Shown here: positions 43,201-52,904 of the stretch, piece after piece
Numbering within the stretch: the first letter of the stretch is position 1
Layout: every line of letters starts with the position of its first letter
Source: Streptomyces griseus
Lineage (GTDB): Bacteria; Actinomycetota; Actinomycetes; Streptomycetales; Streptomycetaceae
DNA length: 64,000 nt
Assembly (NCBI RefSeq): GCF_900460065.1
Contig: NZ_UAVD01000033.1
Span: 62,001 to 126,000 of the forward strand
Reading direction: 5' to 3'
The notes under the pieces: model-generated
The model's input: the letters and a program-made list of their open reading frames with translations, nothing else
Database searches by the model: none
What the model was told of the DNA's origin: nothing
Position numbers and translations under genes: made by a program

Positions 43201-46200
43201 ATCGAGCTGGAAGGGCACGGCCGCGAGGGACAGTCCGTGGCGGCCGCCGCCGGATTCGATCCCGACCTGTCGCGCACCGTGGGGTGGTTCACCACCCTGT
43301 TCCCGGTGGTCGTGGATCCCGGACCGGCGCCCGACCCCACCGACCCCGCCTACCTGTCCGCCGCCCTCAAAGCGGTCAAGGAGGACCTCGCCCGCGTACC
43401 GAGCAACGGAGTCTCCTACGGCGCCCTGCGCCACCTGGCCGGGGACGGGCCGGTCGGCCCCGCGCCGCAGGTCCTCTTCAACTACCTGGGCCGCTTCGCC
43501 GCCGGGGCCTCCGACGACTGGCAACGCAGCACCTCCGAAGCGCAGTTGGGCGAGAGGCGCGACCCGTCGATGCGGCTGCCGCGCGCCCTGGAGTTCAACG
43601 CGATCGCCGAACCCGACGCGAGCGGCGCCTATGAACTGGTCACCACCATCTCCTGGCCCGACGGCCTCTTCACCGAGGAGGACATCACCGCACTCGGCGA
43701 CCACTTCCACTCCGCCCTCACCTCGCTCGCCGCGCTCGACGACGGTGGCCACACGCCCAGCGACTTCCCGCTGGTGCCACTGACCCAGGCCGACGTCGAC
43801 GCCCTCGACGGGCCGGCGCTCCACGACATCCTGCCGCTGACCCCGTTGCAGGAGGGCTTCTACTTCCACACCGTCTACGACGACGACGCCACGGGCGCCT
43901 ACGTCGAGCAGCAGGTGCTGACCCTGGACGGCGACGTGGACGCCGACCGCCTCGCCGCGGCCGCCACCCGGCTCCTCGCCCTCTTCCCCAACCTGGCCGC
44001 CCGCTTCACGGCGCTCGCCGACGGCCGGGTCGTCTCCGTCGTCGAGACCGGCAGGACCGCGCCCTTCACCACCCTGGACCGCCCCGGACTCACCGACGAG
44101 GAGATCCGCGACCTCGCCGAACAGGACCGCAGGGCCGGGTTCGACCTCGCCGCCGGGCCACTGACGCGCTACACGCTCGTCCGCGCCGGAGACCGCCGCA
44201 CCGTCCTGGTGCAGACCGTGCACCACATCATCGCCGACGGCTGGTCGGTGCCGCCGATGCTCCGCACCCTGCTCGCCGAGTACCACGCGCCGGGATCGGT
44301 GTACCCGATCGGCGGCTACCGCGACTACGTGGCTTGGCTCCGCGGACGCGACCAGGACGAGAGCGACCGCGTATGGCGTGAGGAACTCGCCCGACTGCCG
44401 GGTCCCTCCCTGGTCGCCGAGGGACACACCCCCTCCGAGCGGTTCGCCGACGTCTCGGCCGAACCCGCCGACGACATCGACGCCGCCGCACGTTCGGCCG
44501 GAACGTCCCTGAGCGTCGCCGTGCACAGCGCCTGGGCGGCGACCCTCGGGTCCATCCTGCACAGCAGGGACGTCGTCTTCGGCTCCACCGTCTCCGGACG
44601 GGACGCCGAGGTCCCCGGCATCCGCGACATGGTCGGCCTCCTCATCAACACCATTCCCGTGCGCGCCCGTTGGACCACGAACGACACGGCGTACGACCTG
44701 CTCGACGCCGTGAAGCGTCACCAGGGGGCGGTCCTGCCGCACCAGCACGTCTCCCTCGCCCGGATCAGCCGGCTGGTCGGCACGGGCCCGATCTTCGACA
44801 CGCTGGTCGTCTTCGACATCGCGACCGACGTGGCCGCCCTGCGCCGCCCGGACGACACCCTCACCATCGCCGAGATCGTCAACGAGGGCGCTCCGCACTA
44901 CCCGTTGACACTCGTCGTGGAGCGCGCTCCGGAGGGCCGAACGCGCTTCAACCTGATCCACGACGCCGGCCTCCTGCGCTCCGAGGGCGCCGAGGCGATC
45001 CTCGACACGTTCACCCGGAACCTCACCGGGCTGCTCGGGCGCCCGGACGACCCGGTCGACCTGCTGGTCGCCGCCCCCGGCAACGCCCCGGCGCACGAGG
45101 GATCGACGACCCTGGTCGAGCTGTTCGACGCCGCCGCGCTCGGGGACCCGACGGCCACCGCCGTCACCCAGTGCGCGCTGGACGGCACCACCCGCTCCCT
45201 CGACTACGGCGAACTCGCCCACGCCAAGGACGAACTGGCCGCCGTACTGCGCGCGGCCGGGGCCGGACCCGGGCACCGGGTCGCCGTCGCCGTCCCGCCG
45301 TCGCTGGAACAGGTCGTCGCCCTGCTCGCCGCGGTCACCGCCGGAAGCGCCTACGTACCGTTGGACCCCGCCTATCCGGACGAGCGACTGGAGTACGTCC
45401 TCGCCGACTCCGCCCCGCAGGTCGTCCTCGTGGACCCGGAGCAGCGGGCCCGCTTCACCCGGCTGCTGGACCGGGCGGGCGTGCGCGCCCGGGTGCTCGT
45501 CCAGGGCGACCAGCACCCCCTGGACACCGGCAGCCTCCCCGCCGTCGCTCCCGGGGACCCCGCCTACGTCATCTACACATCCGGCTCCACGGGGCGGCCC
45601 AAGGGAGTCGTCGTCCCGCACTCCGCGGTGACGACGCTGCTCGCCAACACGCGTGACGACGTGGAGTTCGGACCGCACGACGTCGGGGTCCAGTTCCACT
45701 CCTTCTCCTTCGACTTCGCCGTCTGGGAGCTGTGGGGCACCCTCGTGCACGGCGGCGAACTGCTGGTCCCCGACTACGCGCTGACCCGCTCGCCGGTCGA
45801 CTTCCACCGGCTGGTCCGCGAACGCGGCGTGACCGTGCTCAACCAGACCCCGTCCGCCTTCCACCGGTTCATCGAGGCCGACCTGCACGCGGACGAGCCG
45901 GTCACGACGCTGCGCCGCGTCATCTTCGGCGGCGAGCCGCTCGACCTCGGCCGGCTCCGCGGCTGGGTGGAGCGGCACGGGACAAGCGCGCCCGAACTGG
46001 TCAACATGTACGGCATCACCGAGACCACCGTCCACGTCACCCACCGGGTCCTGACGGACGAGGACTTCACCCGGGGCGACGACGCGGGCCCCATCGGACG
46101 ACCGGTCCCCGGCCTGACCGTCCATCTGCTCGACGACCGGCTGCGACCGGTGCCCCCGGGCCGGGTGGGCGCCATCTACGTCGCGGGCGGGCAACTCTCC

Positions 46201-49200
46201 CTCGGCTACCTCGGGCGCCCCGGACTCACCGCGGAGCGGTTCGTGGCCGACCCGTTCGCCTCCGACGGCTCCCGCATGTACCACACGGGCGACCTCGCCC
46301 GCCGCACGCTCGACGGCGAGCTGGAGTTCGTCGGGCGCGCCGACGACCAGGTGCAGCTGAAGGGCTTCCGGATCGAGCCGGGCGAAGTGGAGAGCGCGGT
46401 ACGGGAGCTCGACGGCGTCGTCGACGCGGCCGTCACCGTGGCGGACGGCGGCGACCACCTGGTCGCCCACGTCGTCGGCGTCCCGCCCGCCGACCTCACC
46501 CGGCTGCTCGCCGCCAAGCTGCCCGCGCACATGGTGCCGGGCCTGGTGCTGCCGACAGACACCCTGCCGCTGACCGTCAACGGCAAACTGGACCGCGGGG
46601 CGCTGAGAGAGCGGGCCGCACAGCACGCCGATCGCCCGCGGGAGCTTCCGCGGCCCACCGACGGCTCCACACTCACCACCCTGACCGGCATCTTCGCCGA
46701 AACGCTCCCCGGCGCCACCGTGGACGCCGACACCGACTTCTTCGGCGCGGGCGGCGACAGCATCGTCGCCATCACCGTGATCAACCGGGCCCGGGCGCTC
46801 GGCCTGCGGATCACACCCCGGGACGTCTTCCTGCTCCGGACGCCCCGCGCCCTCGCCGGCCGGGTGGCCGACCACTCCCCGGCCGTGCCGACGCCGCCGT
46901 CCCGCCCTGCGGACGGACCCCTGCCGCCCACGCCGATCATCCTGCGCCGGCGGGAGCTGGGCGCACCGCTCTCCGGTTTCGCCCAGGCCAGGGCCGTGAC
47001 GGTCGCCGCGGGCACCCGACTCGACGACATCCGGCGCGCGGCGAACGCCCTCGTGGCAGCGCACCCGGCCCTGCGTCTGCGGTTGCGCGTCGAGCACGGC
47101 GTGTGGGCCCTGCGCACCGAACCCGCCCGCGAGGCAGGCGTCGACACCCCGGACGCCTCCGACGCCGCCACCGCGGCGAACGAGGCCGCCGGGCGGCTCG
47201 ACCCGGAGACCGGGGACGTCATCGCGTTCTCCTGGCTGGCGGCGCACCGCACCCTGGTCGTCACCGTCCACCACATCGCCGTGGACACGGTGTCCTGGCT
47301 GATCCTCCTGGACGACCTGGCCACCGCCCTGACCGGGGCGGCCCTGCCGGAGCCGACCACCCCCTACGCCGCCTACGCCGAAGCCCTCGCCGTACGGACC
47401 GCCGAACAGACCGACGACCTCGGCCACTGGATCACCGCCCTCCGGGCCCCGGCCCTGCTGGGCACCGTCCGCGGCCACCGTGAGCGGACGGCCGTCCTCC
47501 GGCCCGACGCGAGCGACCGGGTGACCCGCGACGCACCCGGCGCGCTCGGTCTCGGACTCACCGAGCTGCTGTGCGGAGCCCTGCGCACCGCGCTGACCCG
47601 CATCCAGACCGAACCCACCGACCTCGCCGTCGAACTGGAGCGGCACGGCCGGGTCCCGGCCGCCGAGCACCACGACTACTCCCGCACCGTCGGCTGGTTC
47701 ACCTCCATCGCCCCCGTACGCCTCACCGCCCACACCGACCCCGTCGCCGCGGCGCGCGAGATCACCGAACGCCAGCCGGACGAGGACGGCCACGTCGCCT
47801 ACGGCCGCCTCAGGTACCTCAACCCGCAGACCTCACCCCTGCTCACCGCCCAGCCGCAGGTCCTGTTCAACTACCTCGGCCGGGGCGGCGAGTCGGACGC
47901 CCTGCCGATCACCGTGGGCGACCGGAGCAGCCCCTACGCCGTCGAGGTCAACGCCTGGACCGATGCGGCCACCGGCCGCCTCCACGCGGCCTTCACCCTC
48001 GCCGACGGCATCCCGGACGCGATCACCGAGCACTGGCTCGCCGCACTCGAACAGATCGGGAACGCCTCCGGGACGGCCGAGCGCACCGCACCGGTCACCC
48101 CGCTCCAGCGGGGCCTGTTCTTCCAGGCCCAACTGGCCGGACCGGCGGGACACTACGTCGCCCAGAGCTACTTCGCCTTCGACCGGCGCCTGGACGCCGA
48201 CGCGCTGGCCGAGGCGATGGCGTACGTCATCACCCGCCACCCCGTCGTCGGCGCCGGCTTCACCACGGACGACGACGGCAACCCGGTCCAGGTCCTCCGG
48301 GCCGGCCGGCGGGTCGCCGTCCGCACCGTCGAGCCGGCGACCGAGGCCGAGACCGAGGCCCTGCGCACCCGGGACCGCGAGCAGGGCTTCGACCCGGGCG
48401 AGCCGCCGCTCCTCCGGCTGACCGTCGTCAGGCTGCCCGACGGCCGCGACGGCCTGCTGCTCAGCTACCACCTGCTGCTCTGGGACGGCTGGTCCCGCGA
48501 GATCCTGCTGCGCGACCTGTTCGACGCGTACGAGGCGGTGGTGGCGGGCCGGCCGTGGGACACGACGCCGGCCGCGCCGGGCTTCGAGGAGTACGCCCGC
48601 GCGCTCGCCGCGAGGGACCCGGCGCCCTCCGAGCGCTTCTGGGCCGAGCACCTGGCGGGCCTGCCGGGACCGACGCTGCTCGCCGGACCGGCCCCGGACC
48701 TCACCGAGGAACTGCCGCGACCGCTCGTACGCACCCTGTCCGCCGAACTCTCCGAGCTGCTGCGCGAAGCGGCGCGGACCCGGGGCGTCACGCTGAACAC
48801 GGTCCTGACCGGCGCCTTCGGCCTCCTCCTCGGCGCCCGAACCGGCCGCGGCGACGCCGTCTTCGGCGTGACCGTGTCGGGCCGCGAGGGCGAGGGGCAC
48901 GGCGACATCGTCGGCGTCCTGCTGAACACCGTCCCCCTGTGGACCCGGGCCCGGCCCGACGACTCGGTCGACGCCTACCTCGCGTCCGTACAGGCTGCGC
49001 GGGTGGCGGCGATGGACCATGAGCACCTGGGGCTCGGCGAGATCCAGCGGGCCGGCGGGCACGACACCCTGTTCGACAACCTGTTCGTCCTCCAGAACTT
49101 CCTGGACCCGGAAGCGTTCGCCGAGATGAACGCCCGCCACGGCATCACCGAGGTCCGGGCCGACGACTCCACGCACTACCCCTACACCTGGGTCATCACC

Positions 49201-51147
49201 CCCGGCGACCGGCTCACGGTCAAGCTGGAGCACCGCCACGGCGACCCCGACGGCGCACACCGACTCCTGGAGGACTACCTGCGCGTCCTGGAGGACCTCG
49301 CGCGGGCCACCGGGCCGCTGGGCGCGCTGCGCGGCCTGGGCCCGGACCCCGAACCGGCCGTGCGCACCGAGGTCGGCACGGACACCGTCGTCGACCGATT
49401 CGACCTGGCGGCCGAGCGTGACCCGGGCCGTGTCGCGCTCGTCGCCGACGGCGCCACCATGACCTTCGCCGAACTCCGGGAGCGCAGCCGGGCCGTGGCG
49501 GGCGTCCTCGCCCGGCGCGGTATCGGACCCGAGACGACCGTGGGTCTGGCGATCCCGCGCTCCCTCGACTGGATCGCGGCCCTGTTCGCGGTGCTGCGCG
49601 TCGGGGCCGCCTACGTGCCGCTGGAACTGGACCACCCGGACGAGCGGATCGCCGCCATCGTCGAGGACGCCCGCCCCGAGGTGATCCTCACCGTGAGCGC
49701 GGTGTCGCCCCGGCTCGACGGCGAACTGATCGAACTGGACCGTCCGCTGCCGGAGGCCGAGCCGTACACCACGTTCGCGCCGGACGACCCGGACCGGCTG
49801 CGCCATCCCGCGTACACGATCTACACCTCCGGTTCGACCGGGAAGCCCAAGGGCGTGGTGACCGAGTACGCCGGCCTCACCAACATGCTGATCAACCATC
49901 AGCGACGGATCTTCGCGCCCGTCCTCGCCGAACACGGTCACCGGGTGTTCCGGATCGCGCACACCGTGTCCTTCGCGTTCGACATGTCGTGGGAGGAGCT
50001 GCTGTGGCTGGCCGACGGCCATGAAGTACACATCTGCGACGAGGAGTTGCGCCGTGACGCCCCCCGGCTGGTCGCGTACTGCGTCGAGCACGGCATCGAC
50101 GTCGTCAACGTGACGCCGACCTACGCCCAGCAGTTGGTGGCGGAGGGGCTGCTGGACGACCCCGGGAGGCGGCCCGCACTGGTCCTGCTGGGCGGTGAGG
50201 CGGTCACCCCGACGCTGTGGCAACGGCTCGCGGAGACCGACGGCACGGTCGGCTACAACCTGTACGGGCCGACCGAGTACACCATCAACACCCTCGGCGT
50301 CGGCACCTTCGAATGCCAGGACCCGGTGGTCGGCGTGGCCATCGACAACACCGACGTGTACGTCCTGGACCCCTGGCTGCGTCCACTGCCCGCCGGAGTG
50401 CCCGGCGAACTGTACGTGGCCGGCGTCGGCATCGCCCGCGGCTACCTGGGCCGGAGCGCCCAGACCGCGCACCGCTTCGTCGCCTGTCCCTTCGGCCGCC
50501 CCGGGGAGCGCATGTACCGCACCGGGGACCTGGTGATCCGCCGGCCCGACGGGAACATCGCCTACCTCGGCCGCACCGACCAACAGGTCAAGATCCGCGG
50601 CCACCGGGTCGAACTCGGCGAGGTCGAGGCGGTGTTCGCGGCCCACCCGGCGGTCCGCTTCGTCGCGGCCGTCGCCCAGCCCGACCCGGGGGTGGACGGC
50701 GCCCACCGCCTGGCCGCCTATCTGGTCCTCGCCGACTCCGCGGACCTGGCGCGGGTCGCCGAGGAGGTGGGCGGCGGGCTGCCGGACTTCCTGCGCCCCA
50801 CGCACTACGCCCGGGTGGACGGCATCCCGCTGACCGTGAACGGCAAGGCCGACACGAAGGCGCTGCCGGAGGCCAGGCCGCTGGGCGCGCTGACCACGGC
50901 GGGGGAGCGCGGCCCGGAGACCGGGACGGAGATCGCCGTCTGCGAGTTCTTCGCCGAGGCGCTCGACCTCGACGACGACGAGGTCAGCGCGGTCGGCGAC
51001 TTCGTCTCCCTCGGCGGGCACTCCATGCTGGCGGTGCGGCTGATCGGACTCCTCCGACGCGAGTACGGTCCTGTCATCACCATCCGCGACCTGTTCACCC
51101 TGCGCACCCCGGAAGCCGTCGCCCGCCACCTCGATGAGAACTCCTGA
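40249..51147 (+). CDS. cchH: Coelichelin non-ribosomal peptide synthetase, three modules
   Basis: 3632 residues. Order: short remnant of a condensation C-terminus (1-135), A1, T1 (S679 in GGDSI), E1 (HHVVIDG near 847), C (HHIIADG near 1324), A2, T2 (S2171), E2 (HHIAVDT near 2341), C (YHLLLWDG near 2740), A3, T3 (S3592 in GGHSM). There is no thioesterase. Signature residues read from the A domains: A1 D-I-N-Y-W-G-G-I-G-K (formyl-hydroxyornithine type), A2 D-F-W-N-I-G-M-V-H-K (threonine), A3 D-M-E-N-L-G-L-I-N-K (hydroxyornithine). With E after modules 1 and 2 this is the coelichelin assembly line, in which three modules make a tetrapeptide by using module 1 twice. The ATG at 40249 is chosen because the frame before it only shadows cchG. 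Confidence 0.95.
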   Translation: MSEPNGSRLELSPTRLAAVRRRLGDYSDPTIVEACTVALAYWAAGIAPDDLELTPATPFPDVLERIHHRTGPRSGGPADTAGPAVVLPAGADPAGAQRALDDLADFPDRPLGTIGPSDPRARAEELARWNDTRADRVRPTVMEMFREQARLRPDAVAVVDEHRTLTYREAARLSAQLAHHLIERGLSAEQVVGISLGRSAEMVVGLLAVLQARGAFVPLDPQWPATRRSVVVEDARAVLQLNSTGKAEAGEPDAVRVDLGDWTYGAHPGDAPEVSVPGASLAYVIFTSGSTGRPKGAMIRHEAISERLLWQSAEILHFGHDDASLFKAPLSFDISVNEIFLPLVTGGRLVVLRPGGERDPHHLLSVIAEQRVTFTYLVSSMLDVLLEIAGDSGRLDCLRHVWCGGEVLTPELYERFRDRLGIPLYHGYGPAETTIGVSHVIYRGVATRLSTSIGRANPNTQLYVLDDELRPVPVGVGGELYAGGFLLGRGYVNAPGLTASRFVANPFASDGSRLYRTGDLARYAPDGSLDFLGRADNQVKIRGMRLELEDVEASLAEHPGVRHTCVVARKNSVGGTYLIGYVIPSGGHQDLSADDVKAWAAEAMVEYMVPAHLVVLTEFPLTANGKIDRRALPEPAVGTGAFVAPATENERLVREAVAQVLRLDSVGADDDFFQLGGDSILAISLLSALREAGLHVSARQIFTHTVVGALAAVASAESVAAVDHGDVATGTVVGSPIVQWLGRTTDAIDGFVQSVVLNTPAELTADALDTMLTAVLTRHDMLRAKLVRGERWGFDIPPAGKTPPCWEESDAPPTECVALATEALDPDNGVMLRAVWRRAARQLVLVAHHVVIDGVSWRILMDDLATAWQQHSTGAPVDLPPVGTSFRRWTQLLGRTSFDTDRAHYAAPLPAADAPIGRRALTAADTVARERTRTVTVGPQTTAALLGEIPAKFHAGVNDVLLTALAVALARLRRDRGQDQTFAHIELEGHGREGQSVAAAAGFDPDLSRTVGWFTTLFPVVVDPGPAPDPTDPAYLSAALKAVKEDLARVPSNGVSYGALRHLAGDGPVGPAPQVLFNYLGRFAAGASDDWQRSTSEAQLGERRDPSMRLPRALEFNAIAEPDASGAYELVTTISWPDGLFTEEDITALGDHFHSALTSLAALDDGGHTPSDFPLVPLTQADVDALDGPALHDILPLTPLQEGFYFHTVYDDDATGAYVEQQVLTLDGDVDADRLAAAATRLLALFPNLAARFTALADGRVVSVVETGRTAPFTTLDRPGLTDEEIRDLAEQDRRAGFDLAAGPLTRYTLVRAGDRRTVLVQTVHHIIADGWSVPPMLRTLLAEYHAPGSVYPIGGYRDYVAWLRGRDQDESDRVWREELARLPGPSLVAEGHTPSERFADVSAEPADDIDAAARSAGTSLSVAVHSAWAATLGSILHSRDVVFGSTVSGRDAEVPGIRDMVGLLINTIPVRARWTTNDTAYDLLDAVKRHQGAVLPHQHVSLARISRLVGTGPIFDTLVVFDIATDVAALRRPDDTLTIAEIVNEGAPHYPLTLVVERAPEGRTRFNLIHDAGLLRSEGAEAILDTFTRNLTGLLGRPDDPVDLLVAAPGNAPAHEGSTTLVELFDAAALGDPTATAVTQCALDGTTRSLDYGELAHAKDELAAVLRAAGAGPGHRVAVAVPPSLEQVVALLAAVTAGSAYVPLDPAYPDERLEYVLADSAPQVVLVDPEQRARFTRLLDRAGVRARVLVQGDQHPLDTGSLPAVAPGDPAYVIYTSGSTGRPKGVVVPHSAVTTLLANTRDDVEFGPHDVGVQFHSFSFDFAVWELWGTLVHGGELLVPDYALTRSPVDFHRLVRERGVTVLNQTPSAFHRFIEADLHADEPVTTLRRVIFGGEPLDLGRLRGWVERHGTSAPELVNMYGITETTVHVTHRVLTDEDFTRGDDAGPIGRPVPGLTVHLLDDRLRPVPPGRVGAIYVAGGQLSLGYLGRPGLTAERFVADPFASDGSRMYHTGDLARRTLDGELEFVGRADDQVQLKGFRIEPGEVESAVRELDGVVDAAVTVADGGDHLVAHVVGVPPADLTRLLAAKLPAHMVPGLVLPTDTLPLTVNGKLDRGALRERAAQHADRPRELPRPTDGSTLTTLTGIFAETLPGATVDADTDFFGAGGDSIVAITVINRARALGLRITPRDVFLLRTPRALAGRVADHSPAVPTPPSRPADGPLPPTPIILRRRELGAPLSGFAQARAVTVAAGTRLDDIRRAANALVAAHPALRLRLRVEHGVWALRTEPAREAGVDTPDASDAATAANEAAGRLDPETGDVIAFSWLAAHRTLVVTVHHIAVDTVSWLILLDDLATALTGAALPEPTTPYAAYAEALAVRTAEQTDDLGHWITALRAPALLGTVRGHRERTAVLRPDASDRVTRDAPGALGLGLTELLCGALRTALTRIQTEPTDLAVELERHGRVPAAEHHDYSRTVGWFTSIAPVRLTAHTDPVAAAREITERQPDEDGHVAYGRLRYLNPQTSPLLTAQPQVLFNYLGRGGESDALPITVGDRSSPYAVEVNAWTDAATGRLHAAFTLADGIPDAITEHWLAALEQIGNASGTAERTAPVTPLQRGLFFQAQLAGPAGHYVAQSYFAFDRRLDADALAEAMAYVITRHPVVGAGFTTDDDGNPVQVLRAGRRVAVRTVEPATEAETEALRTRDREQGFDPGEPPLLRLTVVRLPDGRDGLLLSYHLLLWDGWSREILLRDLFDAYEAVVAGRPWDTTPAAPGFEEYARALAARDPAPSERFWAEHLAGLPGPTLLAGPAPDLTEELPRPLVRTLSAELSELLREAARTRGVTLNTVLTGAFGLLLGARTGRGDAVFGVTVSGREGEGHGDIVGVLLNTVPLWTRARPDDSVDAYLASVQAARVAAMDHEHLGLGEIQRAGGHDTLFDNLFVLQNFLDPEAFAEMNARHGITEVRADDSTHYPYTWVITPGDRLTVKLEHRHGDPDGAHRLLEDYLRVLEDLARATGPLGALRGLGPDPEPAVRTEVGTDTVVDRFDLAAERDPGRVALVADGATMTFAELRERSRAVAGVLARRGIGPETTVGLAIPRSLDWIAALFAVLRVGAAYVPLELDHPDERIAAIVEDARPEVILTVSAVSPRLDGELIELDRPLPEAEPYTTFAPDDPDRLRHPAYTIYTSGSTGKPKGVVTEYAGLTNMLINHQRRIFAPVLAEHGHRVFRIAHTVSFAFDMSWEELLWLADGHEVHICDEELRRDAPRLVAYCVEHGIDVVNVTPTYAQQLVAEGLLDDPGRRPALVLLGGEAVTPTLWQRLAETDGTVGYNLYGPTEYTINTLGVGTFECQDPVVGVAIDNTDVYVLDPWLRPLPAGVPGELYVAGVGIARGYLGRSAQTAHRFVACPFGRPGERMYRTGDLVIRRPDGNIAYLGRTDQQVKIRGHRVELGEVEAVFAAHPAVRFVAAVAQPDPGVDGAHRLAAYLVLADSADLARVAEEVGGGLPDFLRPTHYARVDGIPLTVNGKADTKALPEARPLGALTTAGERGPETGTEIAVCEFFAEALDLDDDEVSAVGDFVSLGGHSMLAVRLIGLLRREYGPVITIRDLFTLRTPEAVARHLDENS

Positions 51148-51152
51148 AACCG

Positions 51153-52853
51153 ATGAACACTCCTGACACCGAGAGCCCCCGCCCGGGGGCCGCCATCCTG
51201 CGGACGGCACTGCGCCGCAACGTCGGCGCCATGATCGCGGGCACCGTCCTCATGGGCCTGTACCAGGCGGCCGAGACCGCGTTCCCCATCGCTCTCGGAC
51301 TGATCGTCGAGCACACGATGCAGGACCGCAGCCTCGGCTCGCTCGGCGTCTCGATCGGCTCGCTGGCCGTGATCATCACGACGGTGTCCCTGTCGTGGCG
51401 GTTCGGCATGCGCGTGCTGCAGAAGGCCAACACCACCGAGGCGCACCGCTGGCGGGTACAGGTGGCCGCGTGCGGACTCCAGCCGGTGGCCAGGGACGTG
51501 GACCTCAAATCCGGCGAGATCCTGACCATCGCCACCGAGGACGCCGACCAGACCGCGGACATCATCGAGGTGGTGCCCCTGCTGATCAGCTCCCTGGTCG
51601 CCGTCGCGGTCGCGGCGGTCGCCCTCGGTCTCGCGGACCTCCGGCTGGGCCTGCTGGTGATCGTGGGGACCGTCGCGATCCTGTCGGTCCTCGCCGTCAT
51701 GTCCAAGCGGATCGGAGCCAGTACGCAGGAGCAGCAGGCCCGGGTGGCGCGGGCGGGCGCCAAGGTCGCCGACCTGATCGTCGGGCTGCGCCCGCTGCAC
51801 GGCTTCGGCGGCAACCACGCAGCCTTCGGCTCCTACCGCAGGGTCAGCGCGGACGCCGAACGGCAGGCGATCACCGTCGCCCGGGTGAACGGCGTCTACG
51901 CCGGCACCGCGCTCGCGCTCAACGCGGTCCTCGCCGCGGCCGTCTCGCTGACGGCGGGCTGGCTGGCTTTCGAGGGCCGGATCACCATCGGAGAACTCGT
52001 CATGGCCGTGGGCCTCGCGCAGTTCATCATGGAACCGCTCAAGATGTTCTCGGAGATGCCCAAGTACGTGATGATCGCCCGCGCCTCGGCCGAGCGCATG
52101 GCCCTCGTGCTGACCGCGCCGCCCGTGACGGAACCGGGCGCCGAGCGCCCGCGGCCCGGCGGTGACCTGGAGGTCGACGACCTCCGCCACGGAACCCTTC
52201 GCGGGGTCCGATTCACGCTTCCGGCAGGGGAGTTCGTGGCGATCGCGGCGTACCAGCCGCGCGCGGCCGCCGATCTGGCCGCCGTCCTCGCGGTGAACGT
52301 CGCTCCCCACACGTACGAGGGGGCGGTGCGGGTCGGCGGCCGGGGGATCGCGGACCTGTCGATCGAGGCGGTCCGCGAGCATCTGCTGGTGAATCCCTAC
52401 GACGGGGAGATCTTCGCCGGCACGCTCCGGACGAACATCGACCCGTCGGGCAGCGGCCGGAGCATCGAGGCGGCCGTCGAAGCCTCCATGCTCACCGATG
52501 TCGTCGCCCTCCACCGCGAGGGACTCGACTACGCGATCCGCGACCGGGGCGCGAACCTCTCCGGGGGGCAGCGGCAACGGCTCTCGCTGGCACGCGCGTT
52601 GGCCGCCGACACCGACGTGCTGGTGCTGCACGACCCGACGACGGCCGTCGACGCGGTGACCGAACAGCTCATCGCCCGCAACGTCGCGAAGCTGCGCAAG
52701 GGCCGGACCACCCTCGTGCTCACCAGCAGTCCGGCGCTCCTGGACGCCGCGGACCGGGTGCTCGTCCTCGACGAGGGGGTCATCACCGCCGAGGACACCC
52801 ACCGCAATCTCCTGGCCGGCGACGAGGCCTACTGCCGGGCCGTGGCCAGGTGA
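51153..52853 (+). CDS. cchI: ABC exporter half-transporter, signature-only half
   Basis: 566 residues, ABC exporter fold with a six-helix membrane domain and a C-terminal ATPase domain. The signature LSGGQ (469-473) is perfect, but the Walker A place reads FVAIAAYQPRAAADLAAVL (361-379) with no GK[ST]. Walker B ends VLVLHDP, with His in place of Asp and Asp (D494) in place of the catalytic Glu, and the H-loop is LTSSPALL without His. This half cannot hydrolyse ATP alone; it completes the site of CchG. It begins 5 bp after the NRPS stop and ends at a bidirectional hairpin. Confidence 0.9.
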   Translation: MNTPDTESPRPGAAILRTALRRNVGAMIAGTVLMGLYQAAETAFPIALGLIVEHTMQDRSLGSLGVSIGSLAVIITTVSLSWRFGMRVLQKANTTEAHRWRVQVAACGLQPVARDVDLKSGEILTIATEDADQTADIIEVVPLLISSLVAVAVAAVALGLADLRLGLLVIVGTVAILSVLAVMSKRIGASTQEQQARVARAGAKVADLIVGLRPLHGFGGNHAAFGSYRRVSADAERQAITVARVNGVYAGTALALNAVLAAAVSLTAGWLAFEGRITIGELVMAVGLAQFIMEPLKMFSEMPKYVMIARASAERMALVLTAPPVTEPGAERPRPGGDLEVDDLRHGTLRGVRFTLPAGEFVAIAAYQPRAAADLAAVLAVNVAPHTYEGAVRVGGRGIADLSIEAVREHLLVNPYDGEIFAGTLRTNIDPSGSGRSIEAAVEASMLTDVVALHREGLDYAIRDRGANLSGGQRQRLSLARALAADTDVLVLHDPTTAVDAVTEQLIARNVAKLRKGRTTLVLTSSPALLDAADRVLVLDEGVITAEDTHRNLLAGDEAYCRAVAR

Positions 52854-52863
52854 ACCACCGGGC

Positions 52864-52902
52864 GGTTCCCGGGGTGCGCGCCCGGCGCCCGCCCCGGGAA
52901 CC
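52864..52902. terminator. Bidirectional terminator between cchI and cchJ
   Basis: GGTTCCCGGGG (52864-52874) pairs perfectly with CCCCGGGAACC (52892-52902). It lies between the convergent cchI and cchJ stops. Confidence 0.75.
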
Positions 52903-52904
52903 TC

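Noticed and set aside
39490..47793. A 2767-codon open frame on the minus strand opposite cchG and cchH
   Set aside because: It is a shadow of the NRPS frame caused by GC-rich third positions; the product is Gly/Val/Arg-rich with no domain, while the plus strand has complete NRPS motifs.
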